A stretch of DNA of 64,000 nt from Maribacter sp. PR1 (GTDB taxonomy: Bacteria > Bacteroidota > Bacteroidia > Flavobacteriales > Flavobacteriaceae): assembly GCF_028464145.1 (NCBI RefSeq), contig NZ_JAQPCG010000005.1, positions 62,001-126,000 of the forward strand, in the 5' to 3' direction. The notes beneath the pieces were generated by a model that ran no database searches, was not told the DNA's origin, and saw only the letters and a program-made list of their open reading frames with translations. The translations under genes were made by a program, and so were the position numbers. Below, in pieces: positions 9,382-18,113 of the stretch (position 1 is its first letter; every line of letters starts with the position of its first letter).

Positions 9382-10590
9382 ATGAAAGAAGCATATATCG
9401 TAGACGCAATTCGTACCCCCATAGGAAGTTTTAGAGGAGCCTTGGCCCCGGTTCGTGCCGATGATTTGGCGGCCATTCCCATCAAGGCCCTGTTGGAGAA
9501 ATATCCCAACTTGCCCAAGGAGGCTATCGACGATGTTGTTTTAGGATGCCATAACCAAGCGGGTGAGGACAATCGGAATGTTGCTCGTATGGCCTTATTA
9601 TTGGCCGGTTTGCCCTATACTGTTCCCGGGGAAACGGTCAACCGATTATGCTCCTCTGGAATGTCCGCCGTAGTCCATGCCAACCGGGCTATCAAGGCCG
9701 GTGACGGCGATGTATTCATTTCCGGTGGTATGGAACACATGTCCCGTGGACCCTATGTGATTTCCAAAGCATCCACTGCTTTTGGTAACGATTCCAAAAT
9801 GGAGGATTCCAGTTTTGGCTGGCGCTTTGTAAACAAAAAATTACATGAAATGTATGGCACCGATGCCATGGGGATTACCGCGGAAAATTTGGCGGAAAAG
9901 TTCAACATAAGTCGGGAAGATCAAGATTTGTTCGCGTACAATTCCCAGATGAAAGCGACCAAAGCACAGCAAAATGGTGTTTTGGCGGAAGAAATCTGCA
10001 ATGTGGAAATTCCGCAACGGAAGGGAGACCCCATAGTGGTTTCTCAAGATGAATTTATTCGTCCGGATACCACATTGGAAAAGTTGGCCACCTTGCGAAC
10101 CGTTTTTAAAAAGGACGGTACGGTTACGGCGGGGAATGCCTCGGGACTGAACGACGGAGCCGCGGCGATGTTGGTCGTTTCGGAAGATGCACTGCAGAAA
10201 TACAATTTAACACCAAAGGCCAGAATCGTCACCTCCGCTGTAGTAGGGGTGGAGCCTAAAATCATGGGAATTGGTCCGGTGTATGCCACCAGAAAGGTTT
10301 TGGAAAAAACGGGTCTTTCCCTAAAGGATATGGATGTGATGGAATTCAACGAAGCTTTTTCCGCACAAGCCCTGGCCTGTACACGGGAGCTGGGATTGGC
10401 CGATGACGACCCAAGAATAAACCCTAACGGAGGAGCCATTGCCATTGGTCACCCCTTGGGGATGTCCGGTACTAGAATTGTACAAGCGGCCGTTAGCCAA
10501 TTAGCACGAAGTGGTGGAAAATATGGTTTGGCAACCATGTGTGTTGGAGTCGGCATGGGCTATGCTATAGTGGTGGAAAATGTTACGTGA
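9382..10590 (+). CDS. pcaF: 3-oxoadipyl-CoA thiolase
   Basis: PcaF cleaves 3-oxoadipyl-CoA to acetyl-CoA and succinyl-CoA, the last step of the beta-ketoadipate pathway. The 402-residue thiolase has nucleophile Cys90 in NRLCSSG, His357 in NPNGGAIAIGHPLG and Cys387 in CVGVGMG. It starts 4 bases after the CoA-transferase and closes the operon. An acetoacetyl-CoA thiolase role is conceivable from the fold, but the neighbours decide for PcaF. No clear terminator follows it. Confidence 0.94.
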   Translation: MKEAYIVDAIRTPIGSFRGALAPVRADDLAAIPIKALLEKYPNLPKEAIDDVVLGCHNQAGEDNRNVARMALLLAGLPYTVPGETVNRLCSSGMSAVVHANRAIKAGDGDVFISGGMEHMSRGPYVISKASTAFGNDSKMEDSSFGWRFVNKKLHEMYGTDAMGITAENLAEKFNISREDQDLFAYNSQMKATKAQQNGVLAEEICNVEIPQRKGDPIVVSQDEFIRPDTTLEKLATLRTVFKKDGTVTAGNASGLNDGAAAMLVVSEDALQKYNLTPKARIVTSAVVGVEPKIMGIGPVYATRKVLEKTGLSLKDMDVMEFNEAFSAQALACTRELGLADDDPRINPNGGAIAIGHPLGMSGTRIVQAAVSQLARSGGKYGLATMCVGVGMGYAIVVENVT

Positions 10591-11168
10591 GTATTTTTCG
10601 TTTAACGCCATTAAAAAGTAAGAACAAAAAATTTCTGAGTACACTAGTATTGATGTTACTGTATCCTTCAATTTGAATATATTTTATTATTTCAAATCAA
10701 TTTTAATTTGGATAATAACCTTTCGGAAAAGAATAAAATCAGAACTATTGAGATGTATAGAATTTGTCAAAATATTTATCCGTACGGTTAATTTCTTTTA
10801 AAATTATAAATAGTAAACTTCACTAATTTTTAATTATTTTTTGAAGTTTTCTAGGGCTATAATCCACTCTTTTAGGAACATAAGTTTCAATATCTTTTGG
10901 ACTACTTTAAAAAAGATTTTTTTTGATATTTATTTAGTTTAAAAAATATAATAAACTGACTTTGGTATAACTTGTAACTTCATTTGTTAGCTATTAAACA
11001 ATTGAAAATCAGATATATAAAAATTTATATCTAAGGTGCTTTTTATAGGCTAAAAATTCATTGTTGATAAAAGTGTTGAAAAACTTCAAACGTCCATTCA
11101 CTATTGAAGACTTAAAAAATTGACCTTTATACCTCTCGAAAGAAGTATCACTTTAACCTTTTATTAAC
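10591..11168. other. A/T-rich intergenic region between pcaF and nrdB
   Basis: This 578-bp stretch is strongly A/T-rich, has stop codons in all frames at short intervals and shows no gene, tRNA or strong hairpin. It must carry the nrdB promoter and possibly control sites for deoxynucleotide synthesis, but I could not single out a convincing TAnnTTTG element. Base composition changes here from the more G+C-rich catabolic cluster to the lower G+C of the following genes. Confidence 0.6.
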
Positions 11169-12443
11169 ATGGAGATAACAGAAGTCATTAAAAGGGACTT
11201 TACCACTAAGCCCTTTCAATTACATAAGATTACGAATGCAATTTTAAAGGCCATGACCGCGGTGGAACAAGGTGGTCCTGGTGAGGCGGAAGAAATTTCC
11301 AAAAATGTGTATTCAGCGCTTTTGGAAAGAAAAGTAAAAGATAACGCATATAAGCCGACGGTAGAGGAGGTTCAGGATTTCGTAGAGAAAAAATTAATGG
11401 AGGGCGGTTTTTTTGAGGTTGCCAAGGCGTACATATTATACAGAAATGAACAAGCCCAAAAAAGAAAGTCCAATATTTTCGAGAAACGTATTAATTTAAA
11501 ACCTTATGAATATCCTGCTTTGTACGAATATGTTCCTGCGATAAGACATTCGTATTGGATACATACGGAGTTCAATTTCACAAGTGATATTCAGGACTTT
11601 AAAACCCGTCTTTCCGATACGGAGCGAAGTGCGATTAAAAATACCATGTTGGCTATTTCTCAAATAGAGGTTGCCGTAAAAAGCTTCTGGGGAGATATTT
11701 ATCATAAAATGCCCAAGCCGGAAATTGGTTCCGTAGGAGCTACTTTCGCGGAGAGTGAAGTAAGACACCATGATGCGTATTCACATCTCTTGGAAATTTT
11801 AGGGCTAAACCAAGAGTTTAAAAACCTAAAGAAGAAGCCGGTAATTATGAAACGTGTCCACTATTTGGAGACGGCTTTGAAAAATGCAAAGAGTGAGGAT
11901 AATCAGGAATATGCAGAATCTATTTTGTTGTTCTCCTTATTTATAGAACATGTTTCCCTGTTTTCTCAATTTTTAATCATCATGGCTTTTAATAAGCACA
12001 AAAACATGTTGAAGGGAATTTCCAATGTGGTCGAAGCAACATCCAAAGAAGAACAAATACACGGGGATTTTGGTATTGATATTATCAACATTATTAAGGA
12101 TGAAAATCCAGAGTGGTTCAATATGGAATATCACTCCATGATTCAGGACATGTGTAAGGACGCGTTTACTGCGGAGAGTGATATTATCGATTGGATTTTT
12201 GAGGCGGGCGAAATAGACTTTTTACCCAAGGTTCTGGTGAAAGAGTTTATTAAAAAGAGATTTAATGATTCCTTGAATAGTATAGGAATTGAAAAAATAT
12301 TTGAGGTAGACGAAAAATTATTAGCGCAGACCGAATGGTTTGATGATGAGATTATCGGTACCAAACATGGAGACTTTTTTGTAAAACGCTCCATAAATTA
12401 CAGCAAAAGAACACAAAGTATAACCAGCGACGACTTATTTTAA
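11169..12443 (+). CDS. nrdB: Class I ribonucleotide reductase radical subunit with N-terminal ATP-cone
   Basis: The 424-residue protein is longer than ordinary NrdB because residues 1 to about 95 form an ATP-cone (KPFQLHKITNAILKAM, GPGEAEEISKNVYSAL, TVEEVQDFVEKKLMEGG). The ferritin-like radical domain follows, with metal ligands Glu167, Glu197 and His200 (ESEVRHHDAY), the Glu of FIEHV, and the ExxH of SKEEQIHGDFG. Tyr204 sits where the tyrosyl-radical residue is in class Ia. NrdB proteins of this architecture from Leeuwenhoekiella and Flavobacterium have been described as manganese-dependent class Id enzymes; that assignment is by analogy. It overlaps nrdA by one base (TAATG). Confidence 0.93.
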   Translation: MEITEVIKRDFTTKPFQLHKITNAILKAMTAVEQGGPGEAEEISKNVYSALLERKVKDNAYKPTVEEVQDFVEKKLMEGGFFEVAKAYILYRNEQAQKRKSNIFEKRINLKPYEYPALYEYVPAIRHSYWIHTEFNFTSDIQDFKTRLSDTERSAIKNTMLAISQIEVAVKSFWGDIYHKMPKPEIGSVGATFAESEVRHHDAYSHLLEILGLNQEFKNLKKKPVIMKRVHYLETALKNAKSEDNQEYAESILLFSLFIEHVSLFSQFLIIMAFNKHKNMLKGISNVVEATSKEEQIHGDFGIDIINIIKDENPEWFNMEYHSMIQDMCKDAFTAESDIIDWIFEAGEIDFLPKVLVKEFIKKRFNDSLNSIGIEKIFEVDEKLLAQTEWFDDEIIGTKHGDFFVKRSINYSKRTQSITSDDLF

Positions 12444-14245
12444 TGAACGATTCAAAACTAAACCTAGAGAAAGAAGTACAAGAGGAGAAAGTATTAAACG
12501 GTTCTGACCAGCTTGTGCAAGCCAGGAAAGAAGCGCTTAAAAACTTATCATCAGAAAAAGAACAGGAAAAAGGCTTTTCCTGGCTAAACGATCATAGCCG
12601 TAACTTTTTGGCATCCGGTTATTTGACCAAAGGGGTAACTCCTGAAGAACGTATCCGTGAAATTGCAGATAGGGCAGAGGCTATTTTAAATATTCCAGGA
12701 TTTTCGGATAAGTTTTATGGGTATATGAGTGAAGGTTTTTATTCCCTAGCTTCTCCGGTCTGGTCAAACTTTGGGAAAGAAAGAGGATTGCCTATCAGCT
12801 GTTTTGGTTCGCACATAGACGATGACATGGGTAATATTCTGTATACCCAGTCCGAAGTGGGAATGATGTCTAAATTGGGAGGTGGAACTTCTGGTTATTT
12901 TGGAAAAATAAGACATCGTGGTGCAGAGGTCAAAAATAATGGTCAAGCATCTGGAGCGGTCCATATTATGCAGCTTTTTGAATCTATGGTGGATGTAGTA
13001 AGTCAAGGGTCGGTTCGTCGTGGTCGATTTTCACCGTATTTGCCTGTTGAGCATCCGGATATTAAAGAGTTTTTAGAAATAGGCACTGAAGGAAATCCAA
13101 TTCAAGAGCTAACCCACGGCGTTACGGTTACCAATGAGTGGATGCAGGAAATGGTCGATGGTGATGTAGAAAAAAGGTCAATTTGGGCAAAAGTTTTACA
13201 GCGAAGGGGAGAAATGGGCTACCCATACATTTTCTTTAAAGATAATGCCAACAATGGTGCAGCGGATGTATATAGGGATAAAAACCATGCTATCTATGCA
13301 AGTAACCTGTGTACGGAAATCATGTTACCGTCCAATGATCAATGGTCCTTTGTCTGTGTATTGTCTTCCGTAAACGTTTTACATTACGATAAGTGGAAGG
13401 ATACCGATGCCGTAGAAACGATGGTACATTTCTTGGACGCCGTAATTACGGAATTCTGCGAGAAATTAGAAGCGTATAGGGACTCAGATAGTCGTGAGGA
13501 CCGACAAACGTTCTTGTTTATGGAACGTGCCTACAACTTTGCCAAGGAAAATCGTTCTTTGGGTCTTGGAGTATTGGGATGGCATTCCTTATTGCAATCA
13601 AAAATGCTAGCATTTAATAGCCAGGAAGCATACAATCTAAATAGTGAAATATTCAAGGCTATAAAAGAGAAGTCTTATAAAGCCTCTGAGGAGTTAGCGA
13701 AAAGATTTGGAGAACCAGCCGTTTTAAAGGGGTACGGAAGACGTAATGCCACGTTGAATGCTATTGCTCCTACAACTTCATCAGCATTTATTTTGGGTCA
13801 AGTGTCCCAAGGTATAGAGCCGATATGGTCCAATACCTATGTTAAGGATATTGCCAAGGTAAAAACGACGATTAGAAACCCTTATTTGGTAGCGTTGTTG
13901 GAAGAAAAAGGCATGAATACGACCGAAGTATGGAGAAGTATACGAGATTTTGATGGTTCTGTACAACACTTGGATTTCTTAACGGACGAGGAAAAAGAGG
14001 TATTCAAGACTTATTCCGAAATAGACCAAATGGATATCATCTACCAGGCAGCAAATAGGCAAAACCACATAGACCAAGGGCAGTCCGTGAACATCATCGT
14101 TCACCCGGAAATGCCAGTTAAGGAAATCAATAAAATTCATGTTACGGCTTGGAAACTGGGATTAAAATCCCTCTACTACCAACATAGCATGAATGCCGCA
14201 CAAAAATTCAAACAAAAGAAGGAATGTGCTAGTTGTGAAGCATAA
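12443..14245 (+). CDS. nrdA: Class I ribonucleotide reductase catalytic subunit, no ATP-cone
   Basis: NrdA reduces ribonucleoside diphosphates to deoxyribonucleotides. At 600 residues it is much shorter than NrdA with its own ATP-cone (about 750-850): the N terminus goes straight into the catalytic region (SWLNDHSRNFLASGYL). Recognisable are SPVWSNFG, the finger-loop segment SNLCTEIMLPSN, and NATLNAIAPTTSSAFILGQ near the nucleotide-binding loop. The C-terminal Cys pair Cys595/Cys598 (CASC) would relay electrons from thioredoxin or glutaredoxin. Its ATG overlaps the nrdB stop. Overall activity control must rely on the ATP-cone of the partner. Confidence 0.94.
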   Translation: MNDSKLNLEKEVQEEKVLNGSDQLVQARKEALKNLSSEKEQEKGFSWLNDHSRNFLASGYLTKGVTPEERIREIADRAEAILNIPGFSDKFYGYMSEGFYSLASPVWSNFGKERGLPISCFGSHIDDDMGNILYTQSEVGMMSKLGGGTSGYFGKIRHRGAEVKNNGQASGAVHIMQLFESMVDVVSQGSVRRGRFSPYLPVEHPDIKEFLEIGTEGNPIQELTHGVTVTNEWMQEMVDGDVEKRSIWAKVLQRRGEMGYPYIFFKDNANNGAADVYRDKNHAIYASNLCTEIMLPSNDQWSFVCVLSSVNVLHYDKWKDTDAVETMVHFLDAVITEFCEKLEAYRDSDSREDRQTFLFMERAYNFAKENRSLGLGVLGWHSLLQSKMLAFNSQEAYNLNSEIFKAIKEKSYKASEELAKRFGEPAVLKGYGRRNATLNAIAPTTSSAFILGQVSQGIEPIWSNTYVKDIAKVKTTIRNPYLVALLEEKGMNTTEVWRSIRDFDGSVQHLDFLTDEEKEVFKTYSEIDQMDIIYQAANRQNHIDQGQSVNIIVHPEMPVKEINKIHVTAWKLGLKSLYYQHSMNAAQKFKQKKECASCEA

Positions 14246-14265
14246 CTCTATTTCCACTATTACAA

Positions 14266-14300
14266 AAAAGGGCCAGCTGATCAGCTGGCCCTTTTCTTTT
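14266..14300. terminator. Bidirectional terminator between nrdA and the carboxylesterase gene
   Basis: A perfect 30-base palindrome (14266-14295) has the stem GGGCCAGCTGA/TCAGCTGGCCC extended by AAAA/TTTT. T-runs follow on both strands, so it can stop transcription of nrdA and of the convergent esterase gene. Confidence 0.9.
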
Positions 14301-14335
14301 TGCTATTCCTAAATTCGACTAGGGTCTGTCAAAAA

Positions 14336-15871
14336 TCAATGGGTCAAGAATTCAAATTCCTTTTTATATATTTCCTGCATACCTAAATCTGTATCAAAAA
14401 TCATGATGTTCCCATTATGGATATCATAGGCATTCCAAACAGGAAGGTTTTCGCCATTGGGGTTCCCTGTCTTGGCAAAATTGACCCAATAGGCGGACAT
14501 TTGATTTTCCAAGGTACGCTCCTCGGGTTTCCAATCCCTATTCCATTGATCCAAGGTATGGAGCGCAAAAGGCACTTCCGAAGTATGAAAGGCTCCATAG
14601 TTGGGAAAACCGGGCTTATTCGTAGGAACATGGGTAAACTCATAGAGCCAGACATTCTTATCCATATACTTAGCCAATAAGTAACTGGGAACACCGGCGA
14701 AGTTCAATAGGTTGAGTTTTTTTTGTGAAGCTGTGGCTTCTTCGTTGGTATTGGCGGGGAAGTACTCTAGAAACTCCCCTGTTCTGTCACCATAATTTTG
14801 GAAAGCATCTTTTTTGAAGGACGCTGTGGTAATATCATTGACAGGAAAAAGTGAGGCATCACCAGTGACCCAACCCGAAAGTACGGACACTTGATTTTGT
14901 TTTCCTTCCTTAAAATAGTGCAACAAATCCGTAGGGAGGAAGTAAGCATCCGAAACTACCCCGAATCTTCCGACTTCGCTTTGGTGACTTATTTTTTGTA
15001 ATTCTTCCGCAGGTATTTTTCTCAACTCAGCGATTGAACCGGCATTGGCCAATTTGGCAAAGGACGCACCTTGCTGTTCAGCCGATGGTAAATCCTGCAT
15101 CAATCTACCGCTTAAAATGCCCCCACTTTGGGTAATTGCCTTTTGAAAGTATCCTTTGGCCAACGGTGAAGCTATCTGGGCATTAACACTAAAGGAACCA
15201 GCGGATTGACCTGCGATGGTAACATTTCCAGGGTCCCCGCCAAATGCCTCGATATTATTTTTAACCCACTTCAGTGCCTGTAATTGGTCCATAAAACCAT
15301 AATTTCCAGAAGCGTTGTGACCAGATTCTTTTGATAATTCCGGATGTGCCATAAATCCTAGAACACCCACACGATAATTAATACTTACATAAATAATTCC
15401 TTGTTCGGCCATTTGTTGACCGTCGTAAATATCACAATTGGCAGAACCTGAGCTTAACCCCCCGCCATAGATCCATACGAATACCGGAAGTTTTTCGGTT
15501 TTCCTTTTTGCGGGAGTCCAAACATTTAGATAAAGGCAATCCTCACTTAAAGGTTCCGGTTTGGCAATGAATTCCTCACTCCAACAGAGAAAGGGTTCCG
15601 GTTTGTTCTGTATGGGACTTGGTCCAAATTCGATACACTCCTTTACGTCTTCCCACGGTATAACCGGTTGCGGGGCTTTCCACCGGAGCGCTCCTGTAGG
15701 TGGCTGAGCAAAAGGTATTCCTTTGTAAATATCAATACCATTGCTCGAATATCCTTGGATCTTACCATCCTGAGTTTCTACAATGGTCTGTGCATTAATT
15801 CCATAACTCAAAACAAATATCAATATACTTAAAGTGGTAATTTTCATTTTCTTGGATATTAAGGTTTTCAT
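14336..15871 (-). CDS. Secreted type-B carboxylesterase
   Basis: The 511-residue protein is a cholinesterase-like carboxylesterase that hydrolyses ester bonds; the substrate is unknown. It has an N-terminal signal peptide (cleavage near NAQ28; Met9 could be the true start), the EDCLYLNVW motif at 110-118, oxyanion-hole residues in YGGGLSSGS and nucleophile Ser223 in GQSAGS. Its start overlaps the stop of the upstream dual esterase by four bases (ATGA), so the two are translated together. Neighbouring function suggests de-esterification of plant- or algal-type glycans or aromatic esters; that is inference. Confidence 0.88.
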   Translation of the reverse strand: MKTLISKKMKITTLSILIFVLSYGINAQTIVETQDGKIQGYSSNGIDIYKGIPFAQPPTGALRWKAPQPVIPWEDVKECIEFGPSPIQNKPEPFLCWSEEFIAKPEPLSEDCLYLNVWTPAKRKTEKLPVFVWIYGGGLSSGSANCDIYDGQQMAEQGIIYVSINYRVGVLGFMAHPELSKESGHNASGNYGFMDQLQALKWVKNNIEAFGGDPGNVTIAGQSAGSFSVNAQIASPLAKGYFQKAITQSGGILSGRLMQDLPSAEQQGASFAKLANAGSIAELRKIPAEELQKISHQSEVGRFGVVSDAYFLPTDLLHYFKEGKQNQVSVLSGWVTGDASLFPVNDITTASFKKDAFQNYGDRTGEFLEYFPANTNEEATASQKKLNLLNFAGVPSYLLAKYMDKNVWLYEFTHVPTNKPGFPNYGAFHTSEVPFALHTLDQWNRDWKPEERTLENQMSAYWVNFAKTGNPNGENLPVWNAYDIHNGNIMIFDTDLGMQEIYKKEFEFLTH

Positions 15872-17841
15872 TTTTTAAAGAGTAGAGGGGCAAAATCATG
15901 TAGGTTTCTTCTCCATGCTCTGAAGGTATGTGCTCCTTCACCATTTTTATAAATATACTTTATACCAAACTCATCGAACATAGCCATCATGTTCAAATTG
16001 TTTTGATAGGCAATGTCTTCTTCACCTCCCATATAAATTTGAAAAAGTTCGAAATGGTTGATTTCCTCATTCCCCATTACCTCACTATAATTTTCCTTTA
16101 TTTCGGCAATATTCGGAGAAAAGTAACCCGTGCTCATGGGTATTACATATCCAAATAACTTAGGGTTCCATAATGCAATGTTTAAGGTCTGTACACCTCC
16201 CATGGAAAGTCCGGCAATGGCTCTGTTCGAGCGGCTGCTGGAAACGGGATAGGTATTTTCAACAAAGGGGATGATATCATTTAATAGGTCATTACAAAAT
16301 GGGTCTTGATCAGGTCCAACTCCCATGAAAAACCCTTCCGTCTCTGTATGTCCGCTGGGCATAACTACAAGCATAGGTTCTAGTTTGCCTTCTGCATATA
16401 AATTGTCCAATATAACGTTGGCTTGGCCCGCTGTTGTCCATGAGGCATCATTATCACCGCCTCCGTGTAATAAATACAGCACGGGTAGTTTATCCTTTTT
16501 CTTTCGTTGGTCATAGGAAGGAGGCAGGTAGACATGAAGTCTTCTCTGAGCCCCATTTAGGCTTTTGGAAGAATACCATACTTCTTCCACACGACCGTGG
16601 GGAACATCTTGTTGCGTTTGAAAATTGTTTTCCGGTCCTTGTATTTCAACAAGGTTGGAAAATCCATTAAGGCTCTCTTTCACCCAAGTGTTTTTAGGGT
16701 CCAAGGTCTTAACATTGTTTACGGTAAAGTCATAGGTATAAATGTCCGCAGCGACATCACTTTCTGTTTTTCCAGCCCAGACACCACTATAATTCTTAGT
16801 TAAATTGATTCCGGGAAATCCACCGGGAAAATCCCCGGAAACGGTCACTTTCTCAGCCAGAGGGGCGTAGATTTTAAAATTTAGTTTTTTATCCACATCA
16901 AGCAAGACGGAGGTTAACGTATCATTGGGTGTTGGTGCCTTTTGAAATGGGGAAAGTCCAGCAGGCTTTTCCATAAATCCATGCATTTTGAGCCAGGACC
17001 CAAATTGCTCATACCATTCATCCGTAGGGATATCCTGCTGTCTCATACCAAATCCATGACCGCCTCGCTCATAAATGTGCAATTCTGCGGGTTGTTCGGC
17101 CTCAAACCATTTTTTATAAATATTAATGCTATAGGGTACCATTCCTAATTGGTCGTCACTGGCAACGGCTATGTAAATAGGTGTTTTGACTGTAGGAATG
17201 TCTGAACCTATAATAGCAGGCTCGTACGCGTAAATCGGAGCAACAAAGTTAGGTCTGGTAGCATCATCTGCATTGTACAAAACGGACATGGTTAAAGTCC
17301 CCCCTGCGGAAAAGCCCATAAATCCAATTTTATCGGAGTCAATATTCATCTCTTTGGCGTTTGTCCGAACATATTCCATTGCTTTTAGTCCATCTGCCAT
17401 GGCTAAAGGGATATAAGGCTCATTTTCTTTATCCAAGGCTTCAAAATCGTTCATTTTTCCTATGAGTTCTTTGACTGGGTCATCCGTAAAGCTTCTCGCT
17501 ACTCGATATTTGAGTACAAATGCGGCAATTCCCTTGCTATTTAACCATTTTGCCACATCGACACCTTCACTTTTCATGCTTAGCGTATGAAATGCCCCTC
17601 CGGGAGCTATAATTACCGCGGAACCATTTGCGGCAGCTTTGTTAGGTAGATAGGCGGTAATGGTTGGGTCGGTTACATTATAAACAACTTTGGTGTTAAA
17701 GGAATTATTCTCACTCATTCCCTCTTTCCATGTCCAGTTTTCGGAACCTGGGGCTTTGCCATCATAAAGTCTTATTTCCTCCTGCCCAAAAGTCGTTTGA
17801 TAAAAAACTACAGCTAAAAGGATTAAAATTGCTTTTCTCAT
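15868..17841 (-). CDS. Secreted two-domain esterase: acetyl-esterase-like plus CE1/feruloyl-esterase-like
   Basis: The 657-residue protein carries a signal peptide (cleavage near FGQ20) and two different alpha/beta hydrolases. Residues about 22-290 resemble bacterial xylan/pectin acetyl esterases (GG oxyanion region near 81, Ser178 in GFSAGG, HGFGM). Residues about 310-400 form an esterase-type E-set/CBM48-like domain (KLNFKIYAPLAEKVTVSGDFPG). Residues about 410-657 form an esterase-D/feruloyl-esterase domain (YLLHGGGDND, Ser546 in GLSMGG, Asp609, His638 in GAHTFRAW). Both triads look complete, so one chain could remove two kinds of ester from decorated xylan. It is the first gene of a two-gene operon. 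Confidence 0.86.
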   Translation of the reverse strand: MRKAILILLAVVFYQTTFGQEEIRLYDGKAPGSENWTWKEGMSENNSFNTKVVYNVTDPTITAYLPNKAAANGSAVIIAPGGAFHTLSMKSEGVDVAKWLNSKGIAAFVLKYRVARSFTDDPVKELIGKMNDFEALDKENEPYIPLAMADGLKAMEYVRTNAKEMNIDSDKIGFMGFSAGGTLTMSVLYNADDATRPNFVAPIYAYEPAIIGSDIPTVKTPIYIAVASDDQLGMVPYSINIYKKWFEAEQPAELHIYERGGHGFGMRQQDIPTDEWYEQFGSWLKMHGFMEKPAGLSPFQKAPTPNDTLTSVLLDVDKKLNFKIYAPLAEKVTVSGDFPGGFPGINLTKNYSGVWAGKTESDVAADIYTYDFTVNNVKTLDPKNTWVKESLNGFSNLVEIQGPENNFQTQQDVPHGRVEEVWYSSKSLNGAQRRLHVYLPPSYDQRKKKDKLPVLYLLHGGGDNDASWTTAGQANVILDNLYAEGKLEPMLVVMPSGHTETEGFFMGVGPDQDPFCNDLLNDIIPFVENTYPVSSSRSNRAIAGLSMGGVQTLNIALWNPKLFGYVIPMSTGYFSPNIAEIKENYSEVMGNEEINHFELFQIYMGGEEDIAYQNNLNMMAMFDEFGIKYIYKNGEGAHTFRAWRRNLHDFAPLLFKK

Positions 17842-18086
17842 GTATGTTGATCCTATGTATTTTTAAATTATTGTCTCAAACTGTTACAATAATATATTGA
17901 AATTTTGAAATTTGCTCGTTTTTTTAATTCTTAAAATCAATATTATTGGTTTTTGTATCGAATTTATTGACAAATCGTGTAGTTTTTAAGTTTTTGTACT
18001 ATTAGTGAAAAATAGATTAAGCCATAATTTGGAAAGCGTTAAATAATTATAAGGGAGGTTTCCAGTTCTTTCCCACTATCTTCATT

Positions 18087-18094
18087 TAACTTTG
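18087..18094 (+). promoter_or_regulatory. TAnnTTTG promoter element before the EamA gene
   Basis: TAACTTTG matches the Bacteroidota sigma-factor -7 consensus TAnnTTTG. It lies 20 bases before the TTG start, so the transcript leader would be only about a dozen bases. The same TTAACTTTG string precedes the APC permease gene. No good TTG -33 element is seen. Confidence 0.5.
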
Positions 18095-18113
18095 TACAAA
18101 GCTAAACAGCCTT

